Assembly (NCBI GenBank): GCA_965372385.1
Contig: CBDVCD010000093.1
Span: forward strand, 1 to 11,203
Origin: JASJBU01 sp965372385
Lineage (GTDB): Bacteria; Pseudomonadota; Gammaproteobacteria; Chromatiales; Chromatiaceae
Direction of reading: 5' to 3'
Length of the DNA: 11,203 bases
Shown: positions 1 through 6,115 of the stretch, piece by piece
How positions within the stretch are numbered: the stretch's first letter is position 1
Layout of the letters: every line of letters begins with the position of its first letter
The notes under the pieces: model-generated
Told to the model about the DNA's origin: nothing
The model's database searches: none
The model's input: only the letters and a program-made list of their open reading frames with translations
Position numbers and translations under genes: made by a program

Positions 1-1
1 A

Positions 2-814
2 GAAATAAAAAATGTCCACTTGACACCAGAATTGGTTTTAGAAATACATCGAATTATATCCACAGGAACACTTGATGACCCTACAGCGGCGGGAAGAATC
101 AGGAATCCAGGGAAACGGGTACACGTAGTGGACTCAGAACACTCCACCATCCTCCACACCCCTCCAATTGCTACAAGCTTGCCAGAGCGGTTGATAGTCT
201 TGTGTAAATTCGCCAATCAGAGTGATGACAGCCTACCCTTTATTCACCCAGTGATCAGAGCAATTCTCCTGCACTTCATGCTGGGATATGATCACCCTTT
301 TATAGATGGAAATGGGCGAACAGCGCGAGCCCTATTTTATTGGAGTATGGCGCGCCAAAAATATTGGCTCATGGAGTACGTCTCGATCTCCCGCTTACTC
401 AAGCAGGCGCCTGCACAATATGGACGCGCCTACCTATACACGGAAACAGATGCGAACGACACCACATACTTTATTCTTCACCAATTGTCAGTGATAGAGC
501 GAGCTATACAAGCACTTTATGACTATCTGGATTTGAAATCTTCACAACAGCGATCTGCAGAAATATTACTCCGGCATTCTTCTAGATTCACCAGTCAACT
601 TAACTACCGACAAGTAGCGCTCTTAAGCCACGCACTCAAACATCCAGGCCATGGTTACACCGTAGACAGCCACAAGCGCTCACACAAAATAACCCAACAG
701 ACCTCCCGAACCGATCTACTCAAACTCGCTGATTTAGGATTGCTTGAAAAAGCAAAGGTGGGGCGGGCATTCATATTTTATGCACCTGAAGATTTACAGC
801 AACGCATTGACTGA
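2..814 (+). CDS. Fic domain protein (5' end outside the window)
   Basis: Probable Fic-family AMP transferase (AMPylator) that uses ATP to modify a target protein hydroxyl. The core motif HPFIDGNGRTAR is complete (about 293-328) and matches the family pattern HxFx(D/E)GNGRxxR, including the catalytic His and the phosphate-binding GNGR loop. The last ~70 residues (about 598-811) look like a winged-helix DNA-binding domain, common at the C-terminus of long Fic proteins. The frame is open back to base 2 with no stop, and the first possible start inside the window is only a TTG at 20, so the real start most likely lies upstream. The missing N-terminus is where a class II inhibitory (S/T)xxxE(G/N) helix would sit, so autoinhibition cannot be judged. 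The segment looks more AT-rich than the genes that follow, hinting at separate acquisition. Stop TGA at 812-814. Target unknown; role in regulation or as a toxin is inference. Confidence 0.85.
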   Translation, partial: EIKNVHLTPELVLEIHRIISTGTLDDPTAAGRIRNPGKRVHVVDSEHSTILHTPPIATSLPERLIVLCKFANQSDDSLPFIHPVIRAILLHFMLGYDHPFIDGNGRTARALFYWSMARQKYWLMEYVSISRLLKQAPAQYGRAYLYTETDANDTTYFILHQLSVIERAIQALYDYLDLKSSQQRSAEILLRHSSRFTSQLNYRQVALLSHALKHPGHGYTVDSHKRSHKITQQTSRTDLLKLADLGLLEKAKVGRAFIFYAPEDLQQRID

Positions 815-1074
815 CTGAGAGAACCAAATATTCTGAAAAGAGAGCGGGTGCTGCACGAAAACAGAGATTTCGAACAGAACTTTTAAGTTCTCCGTGCTAC
901 CTGGAACTCTTTCAAGGTGATATTGTCTTGTGCAGCGAGCCGATAAACGACCGGCGCCAGTCACGAGAATTTTGACCGTATGCACAAGATGCAATTCGCC
1001 AGCCGCATTAAAGTCCAAGTCCATCAGATTGCTGCTTTTCTGAAAAAAACCGTCCTCAAGATGGAGTTCGAACA
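815..1074. other. Gene-poor gap with a 32-codon reading frame
   Basis: No recognisable gene lies between the Fic gene and the DUF6880-like gene. The only structured item is a small plus-strand frame (ATG at 980 to TGA 1076-1078, 32 codons) whose stop overlaps the next start as ATGA. It contains a run of seven A at 1043-1049. It may be an eroded N-terminal piece of the downstream gene, since relatives of that gene usually have more N-terminal sequence, or a chance frame. I see no RNA gene or clear terminator here. Confidence 0.3.
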
Positions 1075-2435
1075 ATGACCCCGGTAAAGAGAGGGCGTCG
1101 CCGCGATGCGATCGACCACGCCATGGAACGTGCTCTCAGGCTGGGTGTCTTTATCGACTATGGCGCAGCTTGGTCTTTCGTCACACAGCTCGAAGAGATT
1201 GCGGAGCAGATCGCGCAGTTCCTGCCAAAGGAATCCGAACGCGCCGTTGATCTGTACGAAACCTTTATCGCTGGTTGTTACGAAAAGGCAGAGGAGATCG
1301 ACGACTCGAGCGGTAACCTGGGGATGTTTGTCGAGGACCTCTTTTGTGGCTGGATAAAAGCCCGCCAGGCTACGCATGCTGATAGTGAAAAGACCGCTGA
1401 AAGATTGCTGGGCTGGATGGACAAAGACGATTACGGTTTTTGCTACCAGCTCGAACGTGAAGCAGTAAAGGTCCTGAACAGGAACGGACTAGCGCACTTC
1501 GCCTCCCAGGTGCAGACGCGTCTCGATGCCGCGAGACGGCCATCGAAACATTCGAACGATGACGGGCACACTCAACAAAATACCAGCTATCGCCAACGCT
1601 ATTGGGGCAAGGTACTAAAGACATCTATGCCGCACAACGTAACGTGGATGCCTATGTCGCATTGTGCCAGGAGACCGAACTATTGCCGGTCGACTGCGAG
1701 ATCATAGCTGGGATGCTGCAAGCCCGTCGTAAACCAGAACAAGCGCTTGAATGGGTCGAGCGAGGTCTTAATCTCGAAAACCAACACCCAGGAGGTCAAG
1801 GATCGAGCTATAAACTGGATGAGATGAAGCGCAAACTCCTGGTCAAGCTTGGCCAGTCCGACGAGGCGCTCGCATCGGCATGGATCGAATTCGAAAAATT
1901 TCCATGCAAGCTGGCCTACGATCAGCTCATAAAGTATGTGCCGAAAGGGGAACGAACGATATGGCATGACAAGGCAATGAAAGCCTCGGATCAGGCGGAC
2001 CTGAATTTTGTCATCGAGCTGTGGCTCGCAACCAAAGAGATGGACCGACTGGCAGGGCGGCTTCGGCGTTCGACTCACCAGGAACTCGAGTCCCTTAGCC
2101 ACTACACGACTGAATCCGCGGCAAAGAAGCTGGCGCGTCTCCACCCCGACGTAGCAGCGAAGGTTTACCGTGCCTTGGGAGTGCGCATACTCAACTCGAG
2201 AAAGAGCCAGTACTACGATGCTGCCCTGTCACACTTCGCACAAGCCAGGCGTTGTTATAAGAAGGCAGGAGATGAGCCGGCCTGGAGAAAACTTGTCGAA
2301 GAGATTCTACAAACCCATCGCCGAAAAAGCGCATTCATGCCTGGTTTCGAAAAACTGATCCAGGGTAAAAGGCCCTACGCCGAATCATCCTTTGCTGAGC
2401 GTACCAAACGTCGAAAACGGAGCTGGAATCCATGA
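1075..2435 (+). pseudogene. DUF6880-like helical-repeat protein, frameshifted
   Basis: Two overlapping frames together give one protein of about 453 residues. The first frame runs from ATG 1075, preceded by GGAG at 1063-1066, and is meaningful up to about 1620 (ending near YWGKVLKT). The second, in another frame, continues from about 1624 (IYAAQRNVDAYVALCQETEL) to TGA 2433-2435. The combined sequence resembles DUF6880/SWIM-associated proteins of proteobacteria: typical stretches are IDDSSG, RRKPEQALEWVERGL, LSHYTTESAAKKLARLHP, SQYYDAALSHF and a C-terminal FMPGF. The whole looks all-helical and TPR-like, probably cytoplasmic, function unknown. The junction fits loss of one base around 1618-1624. 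Many relatives carry an extra N-terminal region (sometimes a SWIM zinc finger); none is visible here. It is followed after 40 bases by the SEC-C gene. Family assignment is from memory of sequence patterns. A sequencing error instead of a true mutation cannot be excluded. Confidence 0.7.
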
Positions 2436-2475
2436 TGAAGACTTCCATACAATATCAATCTGTTCCGGAGATCCC

Positions 2476-3498
2476 ATGAGAATACCGACAGTCGGGAGAA
2501 ACGAACTCTGCCCCTGTGGCAGTGGGAAAAAGTACAAGAAGTGCTGCCTGGGAAAGGATGAATCTGCCGCATCCGACCGTGGCGCTGCCGGCGCCTCCGA
2601 GTCGCTGCGCCAGGCACTGGAGGACCGGCAGTTCAACTCATTGGAAGAAGTCCAGGCCCTTGTCGAGCAGCATACGCAACAGCAAAACCAGAGAGCGCTA
2701 GACGAGTTTCATGGTTTGGCACCCGAGCAGATGCATCGCCTGCTGAACTTCCCGTTTACATCACCACAACTGGTCCACTTCCCCGAGGTACTCGACAGCG
2801 GCCCGAAAGCGCCGATACTGACCCTTTTCGGGCTGCTGGTCGGGGCCATCGGCGAGCAGGGTTTGAAACCAACCGCCAAGGGCAACCTGCCTCGAAAGTT
2901 CTGCCGCGAGTCTGCGCTGATCTACTGGGGCGAACAAAAGTATCGAGAGAATACGCGGTTTGGCGGCATCAACCGGGAAGATGATTTCCTTGACTTGCAC
3001 GTTACTCGCCTGGTGGCGGAACTGGCAGGGCTGATCCGAAAATACAAGGGTCGGTTCATTCTCAGCCATGATTGCCGAGCATTACTGGCTGGGGGCAGTC
3101 TGGCAAGCATCTACCCGCGGCTGTTCCAAACCTATATCGTACAATTCAACTGGGGCTATCAGGATCGCTACCCCGAACTTCGCTTCATCCAGCAGGCCTT
3201 TCTATTCACCCTCTACGTGTTGACACGGCATGGCGACACCTGGCTGCCTCACGAGTTTTATGAAGACAGCTTTCTGCGCGCCTTCCCGTCGGTGCTGAAC
3301 GAGGTACCACTGAGCCCAGTGTTTTCGCCGGAGGAGGAGATACGCCGTTGCTACACCCGGCGCACCCTGATGGAATTTGCCGGCCTTCTGGGGTTGGCCG
3401 AGGTGAAACCAATTACCGACGAGCGCTTTTGTCACCAGTATCGTGTGAAGGCCCTGCCGCTGCTGCACCAGGCCGTGCGGTTTCAGCTTGCCGAGTAA
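2476..3498 (+). CDS. SEC-C metal-binding motif protein
   Basis: Intact 340-residue protein of unknown function. Start chosen at ATG 2476 because CGGAG (2466-2470) lies five bases upstream and because the SEC-C motif then starts at the N-terminus, as is common; the frame is open further upstream to 2392 but that part looks like read-through of non-coding sequence. The motif CPCGSGKKYKKCC at residues 12-24 supplies the zinc ligands (C12, C14, C23, C24), as in the C-terminal tail of SecA and many small adaptor proteins. After it come a Gln/Glu-rich helical stretch (about residues 45-75), a GLAPEQMHRLLNFPF segment seen in other SEC-C proteins, and a globular region of about 250 residues that I do not recognise. 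No signal peptide or membrane segment. It sits between two damaged helical-repeat genes, all in the same direction with gaps of 40 and 6 bases, so the three were probably co-transcribed. Confidence 0.8.
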   Translation: MRIPTVGRNELCPCGSGKKYKKCCLGKDESAASDRGAAGASESLRQALEDRQFNSLEEVQALVEQHTQQQNQRALDEFHGLAPEQMHRLLNFPFTSPQLVHFPEVLDSGPKAPILTLFGLLVGAIGEQGLKPTAKGNLPRKFCRESALIYWGEQKYRENTRFGGINREDDFLDLHVTRLVAELAGLIRKYKGRFILSHDCRALLAGGSLASIYPRLFQTYIVQFNWGYQDRYPELRFIQQAFLFTLYVLTRHGDTWLPHEFYEDSFLRAFPSVLNEVPLSPVFSPEEEIRRCYTRRTLMEFAGLLGLAEVKPITDERFCHQYRVKALPLLHQAVRFQLAE

Positions 3499-3504
3499 CC
3501 ACCT

Positions 3505-4485
3505 ATGGCGAGAAAACAAAAACAGGATGCCCTGGCAGAATTTCTGGCTGCCGCACCGTCCCGGGTCCTGGCTGATCTGCTGGTCTGACTGGCGGCCACG
3601 CGACCCGATGTTCGCCGCGAGTGCTTCGACTACCTGAAAAAGCATGTTCCGCTGTCAGACAGCCGGGGAAAACAGTCAGAAGGCGAGATACCGCTGGCAC
3701 TCTGGTGCGAACTGGAGCCGGATCTGAGTGAACTGGATGTGTACGGCGGTGGTGACTATGATCAAGTTGCCGACCTGCTCTATGAGATCGAACAAAAGCT
3801 GTCCCGGAAAAAGATAGATGGCAGGTACCGGCGCAGGCTTCTGGACAACATCCTTCCCTACATCGAGAGTGGCAACGCGGGCATGGATGACCAACTCTAT
3901 GATCTGGCTTATGCCACCTGCTATGACGATAACGATCTGCGTTTTCTGGCTGAGGTATTCGAAGACATGGGAGGTGACTGGAAGATTGAGCACGCCCGCC
4001 GCATCTACCGCAAGCTCGGCAATCGTGACAAATATCTTGAACTGCGTAACCGTAAAATGACCTACGGCACTGACTACTACGACTTGGCCAGCTTCTACTG
4101 GAAGACCGGCGAAAAGAAGAAGGCCATGCAGGTTGCCGAGGAAGGTATGCTTAAAGGCAAGGGTCGTATGGATGAACTACGCCAGTTCCTTGCCCAGCGA
4201 GCCAAGGATACTGGTAATCGTGATCGCTATCTGGAGTTGCAGTTTGCCCAGACGGTCGATCACCTCACGTGCGAAAAATACAAGGCCTTCCGGAAGCTCT
4301 GCACGACAGCGGAATGGAAATCCTACGAAGTAAAAATCCTTGCGCGGCTCAAGAGTGCCTGGGACACGGAGCAACTAAGAATTCGTATGCACCGGAAAGA
4401 ATATACAGAATGCGTAAGGGTTCTATGCGGTCGGTCTTCGTATGTATTACAATATCCTACATGTAATGTGCACCTAAGGAGGTAA
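3505..4485 (+). pseudogene. Helical-repeat protein with in-frame TGA and altered 3' end
   Basis: Starts at ATG 3505, six bases after the SEC-C stop. After 27 codons there is an in-frame TGA (3586-3588), yet the same frame stays open and protein-like to 4485. Joined, it would be about 326 residues. The sequence around the stop (ADLLV-stop-LAATRPDVRREC) continues smoothly, so a nonsense change, for example CGA to TGA, is likely. Further on there are TPR-like helical pairs: FLAEVFEDMGG, RRIYRKLGNRDKYLELR, YYDLASFYWKTGEKKKAMQVAEEG, and WDTEQLRIRMHRKEYTECVRVL. The style matches the SWIM/DUF6880-associated repeat proteins and may be a distant relative of the gene at 1075. After about 4410 the translation becomes unlike the rest (serine, tyrosine, cysteine rich) and coincides with the promoter and ribosome site of the toxin-antitoxin pair, so the original 3' end seems lost. 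A re-start after the TGA (first in-frame ATG is far downstream, GTG at 3739) is possible but unproven. Confidence 0.65.
4446..4483 (+). promoter_or_regulatory. Promoter/operator and ribosome site of the toxin-antitoxin pair
   Basis: A TACAAT box (4448-4453) close to the -10 consensus is overlapped by an inverted repeat, ATTACA (4446-4451) and TGTAAT (4462-4467) ten bases apart, with an inner palindrome TACATGTA (4458-4465). A near-perfect Shine-Dalgarno AAGGAGGT (4476-4483) lies five bases before the antitoxin ATG. The arrangement fits an operator for the antitoxin, as usual in autoregulated type II pairs. I see no convincing -35 box, so the promoter call is tentative. Confidence 0.5.
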
Positions 4486-4488
4486 TAC

Positions 4489-4722
4489 ATGCAGAGCTCA
4501 ACCCTTACCAGCAAAGGACAGGTCACGATTCCGGCCGAGGTGCGCAGGCGTCTTGGGTTGCATCCGGGCGATCGCGTCGGGTTTGTCGTCGACGGCGATG
4601 AGGTCCGTCTGGTACGCAAAGAGAACCGCATCGAAGCCGCCTTCGGCATCTGCAAGACCGGAGGGGCCTCCGTCAGCCTCGAGGACATGGAGAAGATCGT
4701 TAAGCGCCGGGCCCAGTCATGA
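4489..4722 (+). CDS. AbrB/MazE-type antitoxin (SpoVT-AbrB fold)
   Basis: 77-residue DNA-binding antitoxin of a type II toxin-antitoxin pair. Residues 1-45 form a swapped-hairpin SpoVT-AbrB domain with the usual pattern STLTSKGQVTIPAEVRRRLGL followed by GDRVGFVVDGDEVRLV. The remaining tail (about residues 46-77, with SLEDMEKIVKRRAQS) would wrap around and block the toxin. Start at ATG 4489 is fixed by a strong Shine-Dalgarno. Its stop TGA overlaps the toxin start as ATGA (4719-4722), indicating translational coupling. It probably represses its own promoter through the inverted repeat just upstream. The pair is intact although the genes on both sides are damaged, consistent with selection on the module or recent arrival. 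Confidence 0.9.
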   Translation: MQSSTLTSKGQVTIPAEVRRRLGLHPGDRVGFVVDGDEVRLVRKENRIEAAFGICKTGGASVSLEDMEKIVKRRAQS

Positions 4723-5111
4723 TCGCTGTCGACACCAACTTGCTGGTGCGGATTCTGGCGGACGATCCGAGCCAGCCTGCTCAAGTCGATGCGGCCCGCA
4801 CCTTGGCCAGCCAGGCGCAGCAGGTTTTCGTGCCACTTGTAGTGCAGGTGGAGACAGTCTGGGTGCTGGAGAGTGGTTACGGGCTGTCCAAGAAGGCCGT
4901 CTTCCAGGCGTTGGAACACCTCGAGATCAATCAAGCTTTTGTATTGGAAGACGAAGATCTAAGCCATCGCGCACTGGAGCTTTTTCGGTCCTCCAATGCC
5001 GATTATTCGGACTGTATAATTCTCTCCAATTGCCGCGCCAGGGACCTAGAGCTCTACACTTTCGACAAACGTCTCAGCAAACTTGCTGGCGCCTCTCCAG
5101 TGACTGTGTGA
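4719..5111 (+). CDS. PIN-domain ribonuclease toxin (VapC-like)
   Basis: 130-residue PIN-domain protein, expected to be a Mg2+/Mn2+-dependent ribonuclease that cuts RNA when the antitoxin is degraded. The acidic residues of the active site are all visible: D5 in MIAVDTN, E45 in VVQVETVWVL, D98 in NADYSDCIIL and D116 in LYTFDKRL. The length is normal for VapC. It follows the AbrB-type antitoxin with a 4-base overlap, the usual gene order. The RNA target cannot be predicted from sequence. Nothing suggests inactivation. Confidence 0.9.
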   Translation: MIAVDTNLLVRILADDPSQPAQVDAARTLASQAQQVFVPLVVQVETVWVLESGYGLSKKAVFQALEHLEINQAFVLEDEDLSHRALELFRSSNADYSDCIILSNCRARDLELYTFDKRLSKLAGASPVTV

Positions 5112-5163
5112 TATGCAATGGCCTTAAATATGGTTGCGGCAATGCGTGAAACAGGGTCTTGAA

Positions 5164-5268
5164 TTGAGCTTTCAGGATCCGGTTTTCTGCAGCAAGATAC
5201 TCATTTCGCAAAAGAAGTTCCTGGTCCACTGTCCCGGTGATATAGGCCAGTATGCGCACCCAATCCAA
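5164..5268 (-). pseudogene. Remnant of a transposase/integrase N-terminus
   Basis: On the minus strand 35 codons read from TTG 5268 to 5164, including ITGTVDQELLLRNEYLAAEN and ILKAQ. This matches, from memory, the start of a widespread rve-type transposase often annotated integrase or IS481/IS3-like, where the phrase is followed by a SDAERATL region. Here that region is missing and the frame runs into unrelated sequence towards the toxin gene. About nine tenths of the gene is gone. I saw no terminal inverted repeats. The sequence between 5112 and 5163 holds nothing I recognise. The family name is less certain than the fact that it is a fragment. Confidence 0.5.
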
Positions 5269-5383
5269 AAAATCCCCACCGCCAAATAAAATTAATCGTC
5301 CAATTGTAAGCCTCGGTCGAGGCAAGACACAAAGACATAGTGACACGTTCAATAGATGTTAAGATGTTGATATCTCAATACGG

Positions 5384-5503
5384 ATGAGTTTTTTGACCAC
5401 ACGGGACGCCGACCATGCCTCAAAGCTGCTGGCTCACCTGGATTCACACACTACAGAGCGACATTACCGGCGCAAGGAGAAGGTAATAAAACCTTTGTTT
5501 TGA
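5384..5503 (+). pseudogene. C-terminal remnant of a tyrosine recombinase
   Basis: A 39-codon frame (ATG 5384 to TGA 5501-5503) ends like a phage or island integrase: LLAHLDSHTTERHYRRKEKV followed by IKPLF. The histidine of the LAH box (residue 18) and the tyrosine of ERHYRRK (residue 28) are ten residues apart, as with the last active-site His and the catalytic Tyr in this family. The R-H-R part of the active site is absent and the frame is closed upstream by TAA (5360-5362). It lies 51 bases from the 3' end of tRNA-Phe, a common place for an island integrase. Identification rests on a short stretch. Confidence 0.5.
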
Positions 5504-5554
5504 AGATTTTTTTGGAAACGCGAGAGGGTTAGAAAGCTGTAACCTATTGAATTA

Positions 5555-5630
5555 TGGTGGCCAGGCGCGGAATCGAACCACGGACACGGGGATTTTCAGT
5601 CCCCTGCTCTACCGACTGAGCTACCTGGCC
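5555..5630 (-). tRNA. tRNA-Phe (GAA)
   Basis: Read on the minus strand, the 76-base gene starts GGCCAGGTAGCTCAG and ends with an encoded CCA. The acceptor stem pairs GGCCAGG with CCTGGCC, the anticodon stem pairs GGGGA with TCCCC around loop CTGAAAA (anticodon GAA), and the T loop is TTCGATT. Discriminator base is A. It lies downstream of yggX on the same strand and marks the border between core genes and the damaged accessory region. Its 3' half is the likely integration site of the lost island. Confidence 0.97.
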
Positions 5631-5730
5631 TTTGTAATTTATGATCATTTTAGCTGGCACTCGGACTCCTGTCCTCGCTGCACAATTAACGCTATCCGGC
5701 CCAACGTCCTGTCGGGCGTTCGTCGCGCTG

Positions 5731-5751
5731 CGTTTGTCCACTGGACAAACG
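5731..5751. repeat. Perfect 9-bp inverted repeat
   Basis: CGTTTGTCC and GGACAAACG flank a three-base loop ACT in the gap between yggX and tRNA-Phe. No T run follows on either strand, so it is not a standard intrinsic terminator. It could be a REP-like element or a processing hairpin in a yggX-tRNA transcript. Confidence 0.6.
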
Positions 5752-5800
5752 GTCGCTCCTCACCCGACTTAGCCACTTGGCCAGAATGTGGGGAGGGCGT

Positions 5801-5840
5801 ATTAAACCCAGCTTACTCTTTTGAGTCAAGCGGGATTGGG
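5801..5840 (-). terminator. Possible terminator after yggX
   Basis: Just past the yggX stop, the minus strand can form a hairpin: CCCA pairs with TGGG outside, and CTTgACTC with GAGTAAG around an AAAA loop inside, followed by TTTAAT. The stem is interrupted and the T run short, so this would be a weak terminator at best. Some read-through into tRNA-Phe is conceivable. Confidence 0.35.
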
Positions 5841-5845
5841 TCCAC

Positions 5846-6115
5846 TTATTTTGGTGGGACGTAGTCTGGCGGTGTTTCCGCACCTACCCCAAAGAAAAAC
5901 GACTCCATCTGCTCTTCGAGAAACTTGCGCGCCTTGGGATCCATCGGGCTGATGCGGTTTTCGTTGATGAGCATGGTCTGGTGACGTAACCACTCCTGCC
6001 AGGCCTCTTTCGAGACATTATCGAAGATCCGCTGACCCAGTTCACCAGGATAGGGCACCCGCGCCAACCCCTCGGCCTCGCGGTTCAGTTTTACGCAGTT
6101 TACCGTTCGACTCAT
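5846..6115 (-). CDS. yggX: Fe(II) trafficking / oxidative damage protection protein YggX
   Basis: 89-residue cytoplasmic protein thought to buffer or carry labile Fe(II) and protect Fe-S enzymes from oxidation. Family marks are all present: MSRTVNCVKL with the conserved Cys7, the PYPGELGQRIFDNVSKEAWQ segment, then WLRHQTMLINENR, and a C-terminal EEQMESFFFG. Length equals that of the family (E. coli about 91). Its ATG (6115-6113) overlaps the mutY stop as ATGA, so it is translationally coupled to mutY; the pairing of an Fe-S repair enzyme with an iron-handling protein is conserved in gammaproteobacteria. Confidence 0.96.
   Translation of the reverse strand: MSRTVNCVKLNREAEGLARVPYPGELGQRIFDNVSKEAWQEWLRHQTMLINENRISPMDPKARKFLEEQMESFFFGVGAETPPDYVPPK

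Noticed and set aside
794..1377. Minus-strand reading frames over the gap and the DUF6880-like start
   Set aside because: No recognisable protein pattern or ribosome site, and the plus strand shows a known family.
1600..1640. Programmed ribosomal frameshift in the DUF6880-like gene
   Set aside because: No slippery heptamer at the junction; the family is not known for recoding.
2392..2475. Longer SEC-C protein start at 2392
   Set aside because: Overlaps the preceding gene's end, no ribosome site there, while ATG 2476 has CGGAG at good spacing.
3586..3588. TGA read as selenocysteine
   Set aside because: No redox motif around it and no evident hairpin just downstream was recognised; a nonsense mutation in a decaying region is simpler.
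5544..5741. Minus-strand reading frame across tRNA-Phe
   Set aside because: It reads through the tRNA itself (VAQSVEQG-type shadow), so it is not a gene.
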